A DNA stretch of 9,531 nt from Draconibacterium orientale (GTDB taxonomy: Bacteria; Bacteroidota; Bacteroidia; Bacteroidales; JAADGE01): the NCBI GenBank assembly GCA_020718265.1, contig DYSM01000096.1:1-9531 (forward strand), in the 5' to 3' direction. The translations under genes were made by a program, and so were the position numbers. The number at the start of each line of letters is the position of its first letter. Position 1 is the stretch's first letter. Positions 1 through 6,946 of the stretch are shown here, piece after piece. The notes beneath the pieces were generated by a model. The model saw only the letters and a list, made by a program, of their open reading frames with translations. It did not search any database and was not told the origin of the DNA.

Positions 1-7
1 TAATTTA

Positions 8-27
8 ACTTTACAAACTTTCAACTT
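8..27 (-). repeat. Inverted-repeat copy A (left of argF)
   Basis: The reverse complement reads AAGTTGAAAGTTTGTAAAGT. It matches 1406-1425 on the plus strand at 18 of 20 positions, including an uninterrupted 14-mer AAAGTTTGTAAAGT. The two copies are in opposite orientation and bracket the carbamoyltransferase gene. The neighbouring bases carry further degenerate AAAGTY units, so this could be part of a dispersed intergenic simple-repeat family rather than the end of a mobile element. Confidence 0.7.
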
Positions 28-74
28 TATGACTTTTTATACTGAACTCATTTAAACTATTAAAAAACAAAGAA

Positions 75-118
75 TGACTACTTTATGACTATTTTTTGAC
101 TACTATATGACAAAACAT
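75..118. repeat. 11-nt-periodic TGACT(A) direct repeat
   Basis: Four consecutive 11-base units start at 75, 86, 97 and 108: TGACTACTTTA, TGACTATTTTT, TGACTACTATA and TGACAAAACAT. The first three share TGACTA, and the fourth is degenerate. A related ACTTTATGACT 11-mer occurs at 24-34 and again at 80-90. Eleven bases is about one helical turn, which would put the TGACT cores on one face of the DNA. This may be a regulator-binding array or only a decayed minisatellite. Confidence 0.65.
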
Positions 119-226
119 TCTATTGAAAAACAAACGATAATCTACATAATATCAAATATTTACACGTTTTCTTACGAATACTAATCAGTAAACATTTTTC
201 CGAATAGAATAAATTGACATATTTTT

Positions 227-259
227 AAAAACGGCAGTCTAACGAATGTCGTTTTTTTT
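227..259 (+). terminator. Candidate intrinsic terminator hairpin
   Basis: The left arm AAAAACGGCA (227-236) pairs with TGTCGTTTTT (247-256) with one G-U wobble around a 10-base loop. A run of eight T (252-259) overlaps and follows the right arm. The GC core is only five pairs, so this is a modest terminator. It would end a plus-strand transcript arriving from the left. Because the left arm begins with A residues, it could also work on the minus strand. It lies upstream of the proposed argF promoter, so it is unlikely to be an argF attenuator. Confidence 0.45.
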
Positions 260-355
260 ATGCACAAAAGTTACTAAAATAGTTCATGTTATCAGAAAAT
301 ATATTAAATTTTTATGTCGAAAAACAGCTTCTATCCGAAATTCTGCTAAAATATC

Positions 356-363
356 TATTTTTG
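356..363 (+). promoter_or_regulatory. Candidate -7 promoter box for argF
   Basis: TATTTTTG fits the Bacteroidota -7 consensus TAnnTTTG. Transcription would begin near 368-371 and give a leader of about 25 bases before the ATG at 396. I see no clear TTTG -33 element at the usual 19-21 base spacing. The call therefore rests on one box and its position in an AT-rich region where chance matches are common. Confidence 0.45.
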
Positions 364-395
364 AGAAAAATTTAAAATCTTAAATACAGATAAAC

Positions 396-1397
396 ATGGC
401 ATTTAATCTCAGAAATCGTAACTTCCTGAAACTGTTGGATTTTACACCTGCCGAAATCAAATTTTTATTACAACTCTCAGCCGACCTCAAAGCGGCAAAA
501 TACGCCGGAACCGAGCAACCGCGTTTGAAAGGCAAGAATATTGCACTGATTTTTGAAAAAACCTCAACACGCACACGTTGCGCGTTTGAAGTTGCAGCGT
601 TCGACCAAGGCGCGCAGGTAACGTATCTCGGTCCGTCGGGCACACAAATCGGCGGCAAAGAATCCATGAAAGACACAGCCCGCGTGCTCGGACGCATGTA
701 CGACGGCATTGAATATCGCGGATTCGGACAAGCAATTGTGGAAGAACTCGGCGCGTATGCCGGCGTTCCGGTTTGGAACGGTTTGACAGACGAATTTCAC
801 CCGACACAAATTCTTGCCGATTTTCTTACCATGCAGGAACACAGCGACAAACCGCTGCATCAAATTTCGTTCGCCTACATGGGCGACGCGCGCAATAACA
901 TGGGCAACTCGCTCATGGTAGGCGCAGCGAAAATGGGCATGGACGTGCGTTTGGTTGCCCCGAAAGAAGTGCAACCTGCTGAGGATTTGGTGGCTACATG
1001 CCGCGAAATTGCCAAAGAAACCGGCGCGAAAATTACTGTAACAGACAACGTAAAAGAAGGCGTAAAAGGTGCCGATTTTATTTATACAGATGTTTGGGTA
1101 TCGATGGGCGAACCGGAATCGGCATGGGCAAAACGCATCGAACTGCTTAAACCATACCAAGTTAACAAAGCCGCAATGGATGCAACGGGCAATCCGAACA
1201 CAAAATTCCTGCATTGCTTGCCGGCCTTCCACAACCGCGAAACCAAAGTTGGCGAAGATATTTTTAAAAAATTCGGCATCGAATCCATGGAAGTTACCGA
1301 AGAAGTGTTTGAATCCAAAGCCTCTATCGTGTTCGACCAAGCCGAAAACCGCCTGCATACCATCAAAGCTGTGATGGTAGCTACGCTCGGAGCGTAA
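396..1397 (+). CDS. argF: Ornithine carbamoyltransferase
   Basis: This cytoplasmic enzyme transfers the carbamoyl group of carbamoyl phosphate to ornithine, giving citrulline in arginine biosynthesis, or runs in reverse in the arginine deiminase pathway. The 333-residue length is typical of the ArgF/ArcB type. Visible motifs are the carbamoyl-phosphate loop STRTR (57-61), HPTQ (135-138), the ornithine-binding TDVWVSMGE with SMG at 236-238, and HCLPAFHN (273-280). The intact SMG loop argues for true ornithine as substrate, not the N-acetyl- or N-succinylornithine used by the ArgF' enzymes known from several Bacteroidota. No arcA, arcC or other arg gene is adjacent, so anabolic and catabolic (arcB) roles cannot be separated. 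The ATG at 396 gives the family N-terminus MAFNLRNRNF. By eye the gene is richer in G+C than the following genes. It is a single-gene unit ended by the hairpin at 1466-1508. Confidence 0.96.
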   Translation: MAFNLRNRNFLKLLDFTPAEIKFLLQLSADLKAAKYAGTEQPRLKGKNIALIFEKTSTRTRCAFEVAAFDQGAQVTYLGPSGTQIGGKESMKDTARVLGRMYDGIEYRGFGQAIVEELGAYAGVPVWNGLTDEFHPTQILADFLTMQEHSDKPLHQISFAYMGDARNNMGNSLMVGAAKMGMDVRLVAPKEVQPAEDLVATCREIAKETGAKITVTDNVKEGVKGADFIYTDVWVSMGEPESAWAKRIELLKPYQVNKAAMDATGNPNTKFLHCLPAFHNRETKVGEDIFKKFGIESMEVTEEVFESKASIVFDQAENRLHTIKAVMVATLGA

Positions 1398-1405
1398 TAT
1401 TTATC

Positions 1406-1425
1406 AAGTAAAAAGTTTGTAAAGT
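1406..1425 (+). repeat. Inverted-repeat copy B (right of argF)
   Basis: AAGTAAAAAGTTTGTAAAGT matches the reverse complement of 8-27 at 18 of 20 positions. It begins 8 bases after the argF stop codon and is followed by more heptamer-like sequence. With copy A it brackets the argF gene and its upstream region. Confidence 0.7.
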
Positions 1426-1427
1426 CT

Positions 1428-1462
1428 AAGGTTTCTAAACTAAGAAACTTGGAACATTGAAC
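1428..1462. repeat. Short hairpin and 7-nt-periodic sequence
   Basis: AGGTTTCT (1429-1436) can pair with AGAAACTT (1443-1450), with one G-U wobble and a 6-base loop. The segment also reads in 7-base steps: AAGAAAC (1442-1448), TTGGAAC (1449-1455) and ATTGAAC (1456-1462). Copy B lies immediately upstream. This looks like decayed intergenic simple repeat. The AT-rich hairpin lacks a T-tract and is not itself a terminator. Confidence 0.5.
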
Positions 1463-1465
1463 GCG

Positions 1466-1508
1466 AAAAATCCGAATGCAGACCTGCATTTGGATTTTTT
1501 TCTTTTTT
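1466..1508 (+). terminator. Strong intrinsic terminator after argF
   Basis: The left arm 1466-1480 (AAAAATCCGAATGCA) pairs along 15 bases with 1485-1499 (TGCATTTGGATTTTT), with one G-U wobble, around the 4-base loop GACC. A T-rich tract runs to 1508, interrupted by a single C at 1502. It separates argF from the downstream phosphatase operon. Confidence 0.9.
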
Positions 1509-1603
1509 AGGCAATAATTTTTTTTCAAAATAAGTAAGATTTTTTGTGGTTTGAAAAAGTTTTGCAAGATTTTTGACTTATATCTGACAATGTTACATGA
1601 AAA

Positions 1604-1636
1604 ATTGTAAGTATTTAAGAAAAAGTTTTAATTTTG
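1604..1636 (+). promoter_or_regulatory. Candidate promoter of the phosphatase pair
   Basis: TAATTTTG at 1629-1636 fits the Bacteroidota -7 consensus TAnnTTTG. An ATTG at 1604-1607 lies 21 bases upstream, close to the expected -33 position. Transcription would start near 1641-1644, at or almost at the ATG at 1643, giving a leaderless or nearly leaderless mRNA. A weaker alternative is TATATCTG at 1579-1586, one mismatch from the consensus, which would give a leader of about 50 bases. Confidence 0.35.
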
Positions 1637-1642
1637 GCGTAC

Positions 1643-4303
1643 ATGCCGATACAGAAAAAGTCATATTTCACGGCAACGTGCTTTCTCGCTGTGCTGCTTG
1701 CATTTAGCGGAGTAGGAGAGCGTTTGCGTGCTCAATCGGTAGAAATCGGCGTAATCAATCTTTCCGGAAATAGTTTTAAATCAAAGACTTACACATTAAA
1801 CGGAACTTGGAATTTTTATCCGGAACAGCTTTTAGAACCCGAACAATTCGATACGCTCGACCTCGAACCACTTCCGATACTTGTGCCCGGTTTGTGGCAT
1901 AAACAAGCGGATAAACGCATCAGTTCGGCAAAATTCGGAACGTACCGAATGACATTTTTTCTGCCGGATGAAACTATTTATGCGCTGAATATCAACCGAA
2001 TACAATCTGCTTACAAACTCTGGGTGAACGGCGAACTCATTACGGAGCAGGGCAAAGTTTCTTCTCAAAAAGAAACAGCAAAACCGTTTTGGTCTGCCCG
2101 AAATTTTACGTTTGATGCGCGCTTCGGCGAAAACGAAATTGTGTTGCAAGTCAGCAATTTCCATCATAAAAAAAGCGGCATCGAACAACCTTTGCATATC
2201 GGAAAGCCCGAAGTTTTGTCGGAATGGGCGTGGTTTATAACGGGAACAGACGTATTTTTGGTCGGTGTTTTGTTTATAATGGGCGTGTACCATTTGGGTT
2301 TGTATTTTACGCGCCGCCGCGATTTAAGTTCTCTGTATTACGCACTTACCATGTTTTTTTCGGCTTCATTTTCCGGCACTGTCGGCGAAATTCTGTTTAC
2401 AAAACTTTGGTATGATTTTGATTGGTCTCTGCTCGTAAAAATTAATTACATCAGTAATTATCTGCGCCTTATTGCATTTGTGCTTTTTATCGGAACTGTT
2501 TTTTCTGAAGTAACAAATCGTAAACTATTAATTAGTTCGGCGATTTTTGCCGGAGTTATGATTTTGTTTTCTGCTGTCGCGCCCGTCAGTCTTGTTTCGC
2601 AAACTCTGATTGTTTTTTTGATTTATGCTGTTTTGTGCATCGGGCTTGTAATATGGCTCACAGTCAAGGCGATATTTAGAAAATTAGACGGCTCGATTCT
2701 CTCATTTGCCGGAACAATGATATTGGCATTTGCCGCAATAAATGACATTTTGGGCGAACTCAATCTTATCGACACAGTATCTTTAGTTACTGCCGGCATG
2801 TTTGTGTTTACATTGGTTCAGGCATATTTGTTAGCCTTGCGTAATGCAATGTTTTACAAGTCGTTAGAACTTTTGCAAAATCGTTTGATGATGTTAGCTC
2901 AAATTAAAGACGGCTTACTCGGTACGAGTTCCAACAAATTGGAAATGCTTTTGGATGTTGTCGGAGATGTTTTGAAAATGACTCACGGCGTACTGCTGGT
3001 CAAACACGGAACAAAGTGGATGGTCGGAGCAGAATTTAGCCTCGGAAGAGCACGTCCGTGGAATGTTCCCGCCTTTGGAATGCTCGACAATGTGCGCTAT
3101 CCGAGAACAATTTTGAAACACGTTATCGAAACGAAATCAGATTTATTTTTTGAATCAAGAAAAAATTCAGATGAAAATCATACCGAGTATCTTGTGGGTT
3201 ACGGCGTGCAAAATGTGTACTGTTTAGTTGCCGGAGATGCAGAAAATCCCAACGCAGTGTTGCAATTTGAAGATAAAATTCGCAGCACATCGGAACTCGA
3301 GCACAAAAAAAAGGTGTTGCAAACCATAAAACCGCAAATAGAAGTTTTTATTCAAAATTTTGAATTTTATCGCCAATTGCGGGAAATGAACCAAAATTTG
3401 GAAGATAACGTAAATAAACGTACTTCCGAAATTTTGCTCCAAAACGAAGAACTCGAAGCAGCCGGTATTGAAATTGAAAAGCAAAATAATTTCTTGTCAA
3501 ATGCTTACGAAGAGCTTAATATTCAGAATATTGAAATTCACGACAGCATTCAATACGCCAAAAAAATTCAGCAATCTGTTCTGCCGCAACGCACGTCTAT
3601 TCGAGCATTGTTTCCGCAAACCTTTATCTTTTTTAAACCCGAAGAGCAACTCAGCGGAGATTTTTATTGGGTTGGAAAAACGATTTTAGAAACTACAGAA
3701 AAACACTATTTCGCGTGCGCTGACAGCACCGGACACGGTGTGCCGGGCGCGTTAATGTCAATTGTAGGCAGCAACATGCTGAACCACGCTGTTCATGAAC
3801 ACAAAATAGAGCAACCTGCGCAAATTTTAGACTTTTTACACACGCGAATCGGCGAGCAATTAAAACCGCGCACCGGGCGTTTTGAATACCACGACAGCAT
3901 CGGTGTCGGACTCATATCCTACGAACCAAGCACACAAAAACTTGAATTTGCAGGTGCTGATATGTCGCTGACAGTCATACGAAACTGCGAACAAACGACT
4001 GTAAAATCCGATAAAACCGCAATCGGCGAAGTTTTCCGAAAAAAGGAACACACAACCTATACAAATCACAGTTTAGATATTCAACCGCATGATATAATTT
4101 ACATGTTTACAGACGGTTATACTAATCAAATTGGTGGTCAGCAAGCTACGCGTTTCACTTCAAAGCGACTTTTTCAGCTTTTGACAGAAATTCATACGCT
4201 TGACTTAGACGACCAATTACTTCGCCTAAGTAAAGCACACGACGAGTGGCGCGGAAATGAGCCGCAACGTGATGATATTCTGATAGTTGGTATTAAATTT
4301 TAG
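1643..4303 (+). CDS. 7TM receptor with SpoIIE-type phosphatase (first paralogue)
   Basis: This is a predicted inner-membrane sensor phosphatase of the 7TMR-DISM class. I chose ATG 1643 (886 residues) over an in-frame TTG at 1634. It gives a clean signal peptide (1-30, ending LRAQ) and places ectodomain motifs at the same residue numbers as in the downstream paralogue. Domains in order: an extracytoplasmic jelly-roll-like region (about 32-190, with RIQSAYKL from 119 and VSNFHHKKSG at 170-179); seven hydrophobic helices (about 195-404); a poorly conserved GAF-like region (about 420-570); a coiled coil (about 581-637); and a SpoIIE/PP2C domain (about 640-886). The metal-binding acidic residues look intact: SGDFYW (D673), ADSTGHG (D694), FTDG (D824) and RDD (D877, D878). 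The likely job is to dephosphorylate a Ser/Thr-phosphorylated partner, perhaps STAS-type, in response to an outside ligand. No partner gene is adjacent, and the ligand is unknown. Confidence 0.9.
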   Translation: MPIQKKSYFTATCFLAVLLAFSGVGERLRAQSVEIGVINLSGNSFKSKTYTLNGTWNFYPEQLLEPEQFDTLDLEPLPILVPGLWHKQADKRISSAKFGTYRMTFFLPDETIYALNINRIQSAYKLWVNGELITEQGKVSSQKETAKPFWSARNFTFDARFGENEIVLQVSNFHHKKSGIEQPLHIGKPEVLSEWAWFITGTDVFLVGVLFIMGVYHLGLYFTRRRDLSSLYYALTMFFSASFSGTVGEILFTKLWYDFDWSLLVKINYISNYLRLIAFVLFIGTVFSEVTNRKLLISSAIFAGVMILFSAVAPVSLVSQTLIVFLIYAVLCIGLVIWLTVKAIFRKLDGSILSFAGTMILAFAAINDILGELNLIDTVSLVTAGMFVFTLVQAYLLALRNAMFYKSLELLQNRLMMLAQIKDGLLGTSSNKLEMLLDVVGDVLKMTHGVLLVKHGTKWMVGAEFSLGRARPWNVPAFGMLDNVRYPRTILKHVIETKSDLFFESRKNSDENHTEYLVGYGVQNVYCLVAGDAENPNAVLQFEDKIRSTSELEHKKKVLQTIKPQIEVFIQNFEFYRQLREMNQNLEDNVNKRTSEILLQNEELEAAGIEIEKQNNFLSNAYEELNIQNIEIHDSIQYAKKIQQSVLPQRTSIRALFPQTFIFFKPEEQLSGDFYWVGKTILETTEKHYFACADSTGHGVPGALMSIVGSNMLNHAVHEHKIEQPAQILDFLHTRIGEQLKPRTGRFEYHDSIGVGLISYEPSTQKLEFAGADMSLTVIRNCEQTTVKSDKTAIGEVFRKKEHTTYTNHSLDIQPHDIIYMFTDGYTNQIGGQQATRFTSKRLFQLLTEIHTLDLDDQLLRLSKAHDEWRGNEPQRDDILIVGIKF

Positions 4304-4309
4304 ATATAA

Positions 4310-6946
4310 ATGCTTACATTTTTAAAACATATACGCTTTTGTTTTATCAGCATTATTTTGATGCTGAGCGTGCATGTTTTGTTCGGACAACAATTATTAG
4401 TCAACGGGAAAGCTGATTTGACTTCGTTTGATTTCAAAAATTCAAATGCCGAACTTACAGGCAGTTGGGCGTTCGCATGGCAGGAATTTCTGCCACCCTA
4501 CAAAGGCAACGATTTGATTGATTCTTCACATTTTTTCGCAGTTCCGCAACTTTGGAACAACAAAATTATTAACGGAAAAATGCGCAACGGCGAAGGTTTT
4601 GCAACCTATTATGCCGAGTTCAAAGTGCCCGAAAATATGACCCGCATGGCACTCAGAATGCAACGCATTGAATCTGCTTACAAGTTGTATATCAATGACT
4701 CTCTTTACATTTCGAGCGGAACTGCCGGCAAAAATTTTTATTCGGAAAAAGCTCAAAAAAAGAACATTTACATCGTATTTCCGGTAACAAAAGGTAAATT
4801 TTCGCTCACGTTTCATGTCAGCAATTATCATCACAAAAAAGGCGGTTTTGTCGATGCTCCGGTTCTCGGATTGCCTGAAACTGTTTTGCACAAAAGTGAT
4901 ACCGAGCGCGGCTTTGACGCTTTTTTGGCAGGCGCATTGCTTATCGTGGCATTTTATCATTTAGGTATTTTCTTTTTACGCCGTAAAGAATTTTCAGCTT
5001 TATTTTTTGGCGGAATGGCGGCTGCTGTAGTTTTTCATCGACTTACAAACGGCGAATTACTTATCAATCAAATATTTCCGGCTATCGAATGGGAGCTTAT
5101 TTTAAAAATAGATTACATTGCGTTGTTTTTACAACTTGCATTTTTCTTATTGTTCTTCCTTTCGTTTTTCCGTGCACATGCGTCCGGTAAATTTATCAAA
5201 ATATTTGTCGGATTAATTGCAGCAATGATTCCGGTTGTTTTGCTAACGCCGGCGCGTATTTATACGCATTTGCTCATATATATTGAATTTTCAACAATTC
5301 TTTCTATCCTATATGTAATTTATATTCAAATAGTTGCGATAAAGAAACGCCAACAGAACGGACTTTTACTTCCGTTCTTCGGTACAATAATTTTACTGTT
5401 TGCAGCGGTCAACGATGAGCTTTTGGAATTGGAGTTTATTCAATCTCGCAGTATGTTTCATTTCGGAATGCTGATTTTTGTATTCTTTCAATCGTATTTA
5501 TTATCATTCAAATTTTCAGCTTTAATATCTCAAAATGAAATACTTAATAAGCGACTTTTGGAAATTGATGCCATGAAAAATTTGTTTATGCAACGCAAAG
5601 GTTTTGACTTGCGCATGTTGCTGCAAACGTTGATTGAGAATTTCGGAGGCGACCGAGCGCAAATAATTTCTGTAAATAATAACGAACACAGCTTACGTTT
5701 CAGCTACCCCGGTACCGAAAAAAGCCGACACGATTACCCTGAGGTTCTGATAGATAAGATTATTTCAAAACGAGAAGTCGCCTACATTCACACCAAATCG
5801 CAGGCAGAAACCATGCTTTCGTTTGAATACATGTCGAAAGCGTCGCCAAAGTCCGCAGTCGGAGTCCCAATAATTGCACACAACCAAGTTAAACATGTTA
5901 TTTATATCGAAAATTACAAGCAAGAAAATAGTTTTGGACCGGAACTTGCACAAAATATTGATTTACTTGCCAATCAAATCGCCGGCTTAATCGAAAACCA
6001 CGAAATTTACGGACGACTTGAATCCTTGAATACGAATTTGGAGGAAATTATCGAACAACGCACCGCCGAACTAATGCAACAACGCGAAGAGCTTCATACT
6101 CAGCGGGATGCAATAGAACAACAGAATACGTTCCTCACGGATATTTACAAAGAAATTTCGGAAAAAAATAAAATAATGAAACTTGGCATCCAATACGCCA
6201 AGCGCATTCACGCTGCCCTAATGCCCGGAAAACATATTTTAGATGATGTTTTTCCGGAGAATTTCGTGTTTTTCCGACCAAAAGATATCCTAAGCGGCGA
6301 CTTTTTTTGGACAACAAAATTGACAACTCACGCTGAAGAACGCAAGATTTTCACAGTTTCGGATTGCACCGGGCACGGTGTTCCGGGTGCATTGATGTCG
6401 ATTATCGGAAGTAATTTATTGCACGAAGCAACCCTGATTCACGGTATTTCTGAACCTGGCAAGATTCTGGATTTTATGCAACTTTCTATCAGAGAGAAAC
6501 TTAACCAATACGATAAATCCGACTCCAAAGACGGAATGGATATGACGTTGATAGCATTCGATTCGGCATCAATGACGCTTCAATTTGCTGCAGCTCGAAA
6601 TCCGATGTTGCTTGTTCGTGCCGGTAAAGTTATTGAGTATAAGGCAGATAAAATGTCCATCGGCGGCGCAGAACATGCACGCATTGCATCAACCAGAACA
6701 TTTGAAACGCAAACAGTTCAAATTGAAAAAGGTGACGTAATCTATTTGTTTTCAGATGGTTACTTAGACCAAACAGGCGGCGAACACGGACGTAAGTTTA
6801 TGAAACCGCGTTTCATGCAACTTATATCCTACCTACACCCGCTTCCGTTAAAAACGCAACACTATCAGCTTTCTGCAATTTTTGAAAAATGGAAAGGGCA
6901 AAACATTCAACTTGACGATGTTACCGTTGCAGCAATTCGGTTTTAA
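4310..6946 (+). CDS. 7TM receptor with SpoIIE-type phosphatase (second paralogue)
   Basis: This 878-residue paralogue starts 6 bases after the upstream stop, so the two are probably co-transcribed. The start follows an A-rich stretch with no Shine-Dalgarno. A signal peptide (about 1-27, ending LFGQ) leads to an ectodomain with RIESAYKL from 119 and VSNYHHKKGG at 170-179, exactly collinear with the first protein. Seven hydrophobic helices follow (about 203-405). The GAF domain (about 427-567) is better preserved than in the first protein (VGVPI, YIEN, LANQIA). A coiled coil (about 569-624) joins it to the SpoIIE domain (about 630-878). Catalytic acids appear intact: SGDFFW (D664), SDCTGHG (D685), FSDG (D816) and LDD (D869, D870). 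In the linker before QYAKRI, the first protein's HDSI is replaced by KLGI. Role is inferred as a membrane-bound Ser/Thr phosphatase. The stop overlaps that of the convergent oxidoreductase gene. Confidence 0.9.
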   Translation: MLTFLKHIRFCFISIILMLSVHVLFGQQLLVNGKADLTSFDFKNSNAELTGSWAFAWQEFLPPYKGNDLIDSSHFFAVPQLWNNKIINGKMRNGEGFATYYAEFKVPENMTRMALRMQRIESAYKLYINDSLYISSGTAGKNFYSEKAQKKNIYIVFPVTKGKFSLTFHVSNYHHKKGGFVDAPVLGLPETVLHKSDTERGFDAFLAGALLIVAFYHLGIFFLRRKEFSALFFGGMAAAVVFHRLTNGELLINQIFPAIEWELILKIDYIALFLQLAFFLLFFLSFFRAHASGKFIKIFVGLIAAMIPVVLLTPARIYTHLLIYIEFSTILSILYVIYIQIVAIKKRQQNGLLLPFFGTIILLFAAVNDELLELEFIQSRSMFHFGMLIFVFFQSYLLSFKFSALISQNEILNKRLLEIDAMKNLFMQRKGFDLRMLLQTLIENFGGDRAQIISVNNNEHSLRFSYPGTEKSRHDYPEVLIDKIISKREVAYIHTKSQAETMLSFEYMSKASPKSAVGVPIIAHNQVKHVIYIENYKQENSFGPELAQNIDLLANQIAGLIENHEIYGRLESLNTNLEEIIEQRTAELMQQREELHTQRDAIEQQNTFLTDIYKEISEKNKIMKLGIQYAKRIHAALMPGKHILDDVFPENFVFFRPKDILSGDFFWTTKLTTHAEERKIFTVSDCTGHGVPGALMSIIGSNLLHEATLIHGISEPGKILDFMQLSIREKLNQYDKSDSKDGMDMTLIAFDSASMTLQFAAARNPMLLVRAGKVIEYKADKMSIGGAEHARIASTRTFETQTVQIEKGDVIYLFSDGYLDQTGGEHGRKFMKPRFMQLISYLHPLPLKTQHYQLSAIFEKWKGQNIQLDDVTVAAIRF

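Larger units (their letters stand above)
1..395. other. AT-rich intergenic region upstream of argF
   Basis: No convincing gene lies here: no long open frame, and no tRNA-like or rRNA-like segment that I can see. The stretch is very AT-rich. It holds several copies of ACTTT/TGACT-type short repeats (about 7-118), a terminator-like hairpin (227-259) and a candidate promoter box (356-363) before the carbamoyltransferase. A gene may end just left of the window. The hairpin could serve it, but no coding sequence is visible to confirm this. Confidence 0.7.

Noticed and set aside
75..118. CRISPR-like array
   Set aside because: The units are 11 bases with no separate spacers, far below CRISPR repeat and spacer lengths, and no cas gene is present.
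260..277. Tiny open frame ATG...TAA (MHKSY) as an argF leader peptide
   Set aside because: It lies upstream of the likely argF promoter, has no arginine codons, and overlaps the end of a terminator T-run.
564..1358. 264-codon open frame antisense to argF
   Set aside because: It lies wholly inside the well-supported carbamoyltransferase on the other strand. Its translation is Phe/His/Cys-rich with no recognisable domain. The relatively GC-rich codons of argF explain the open antisense frame.
1634..1642. TTG start adding three residues to the first receptor phosphatase
   Set aside because: It overlaps the candidate -7 box. ATG 1643 aligns the ectodomain motifs exactly with the paralogue and gives a normal signal peptide.
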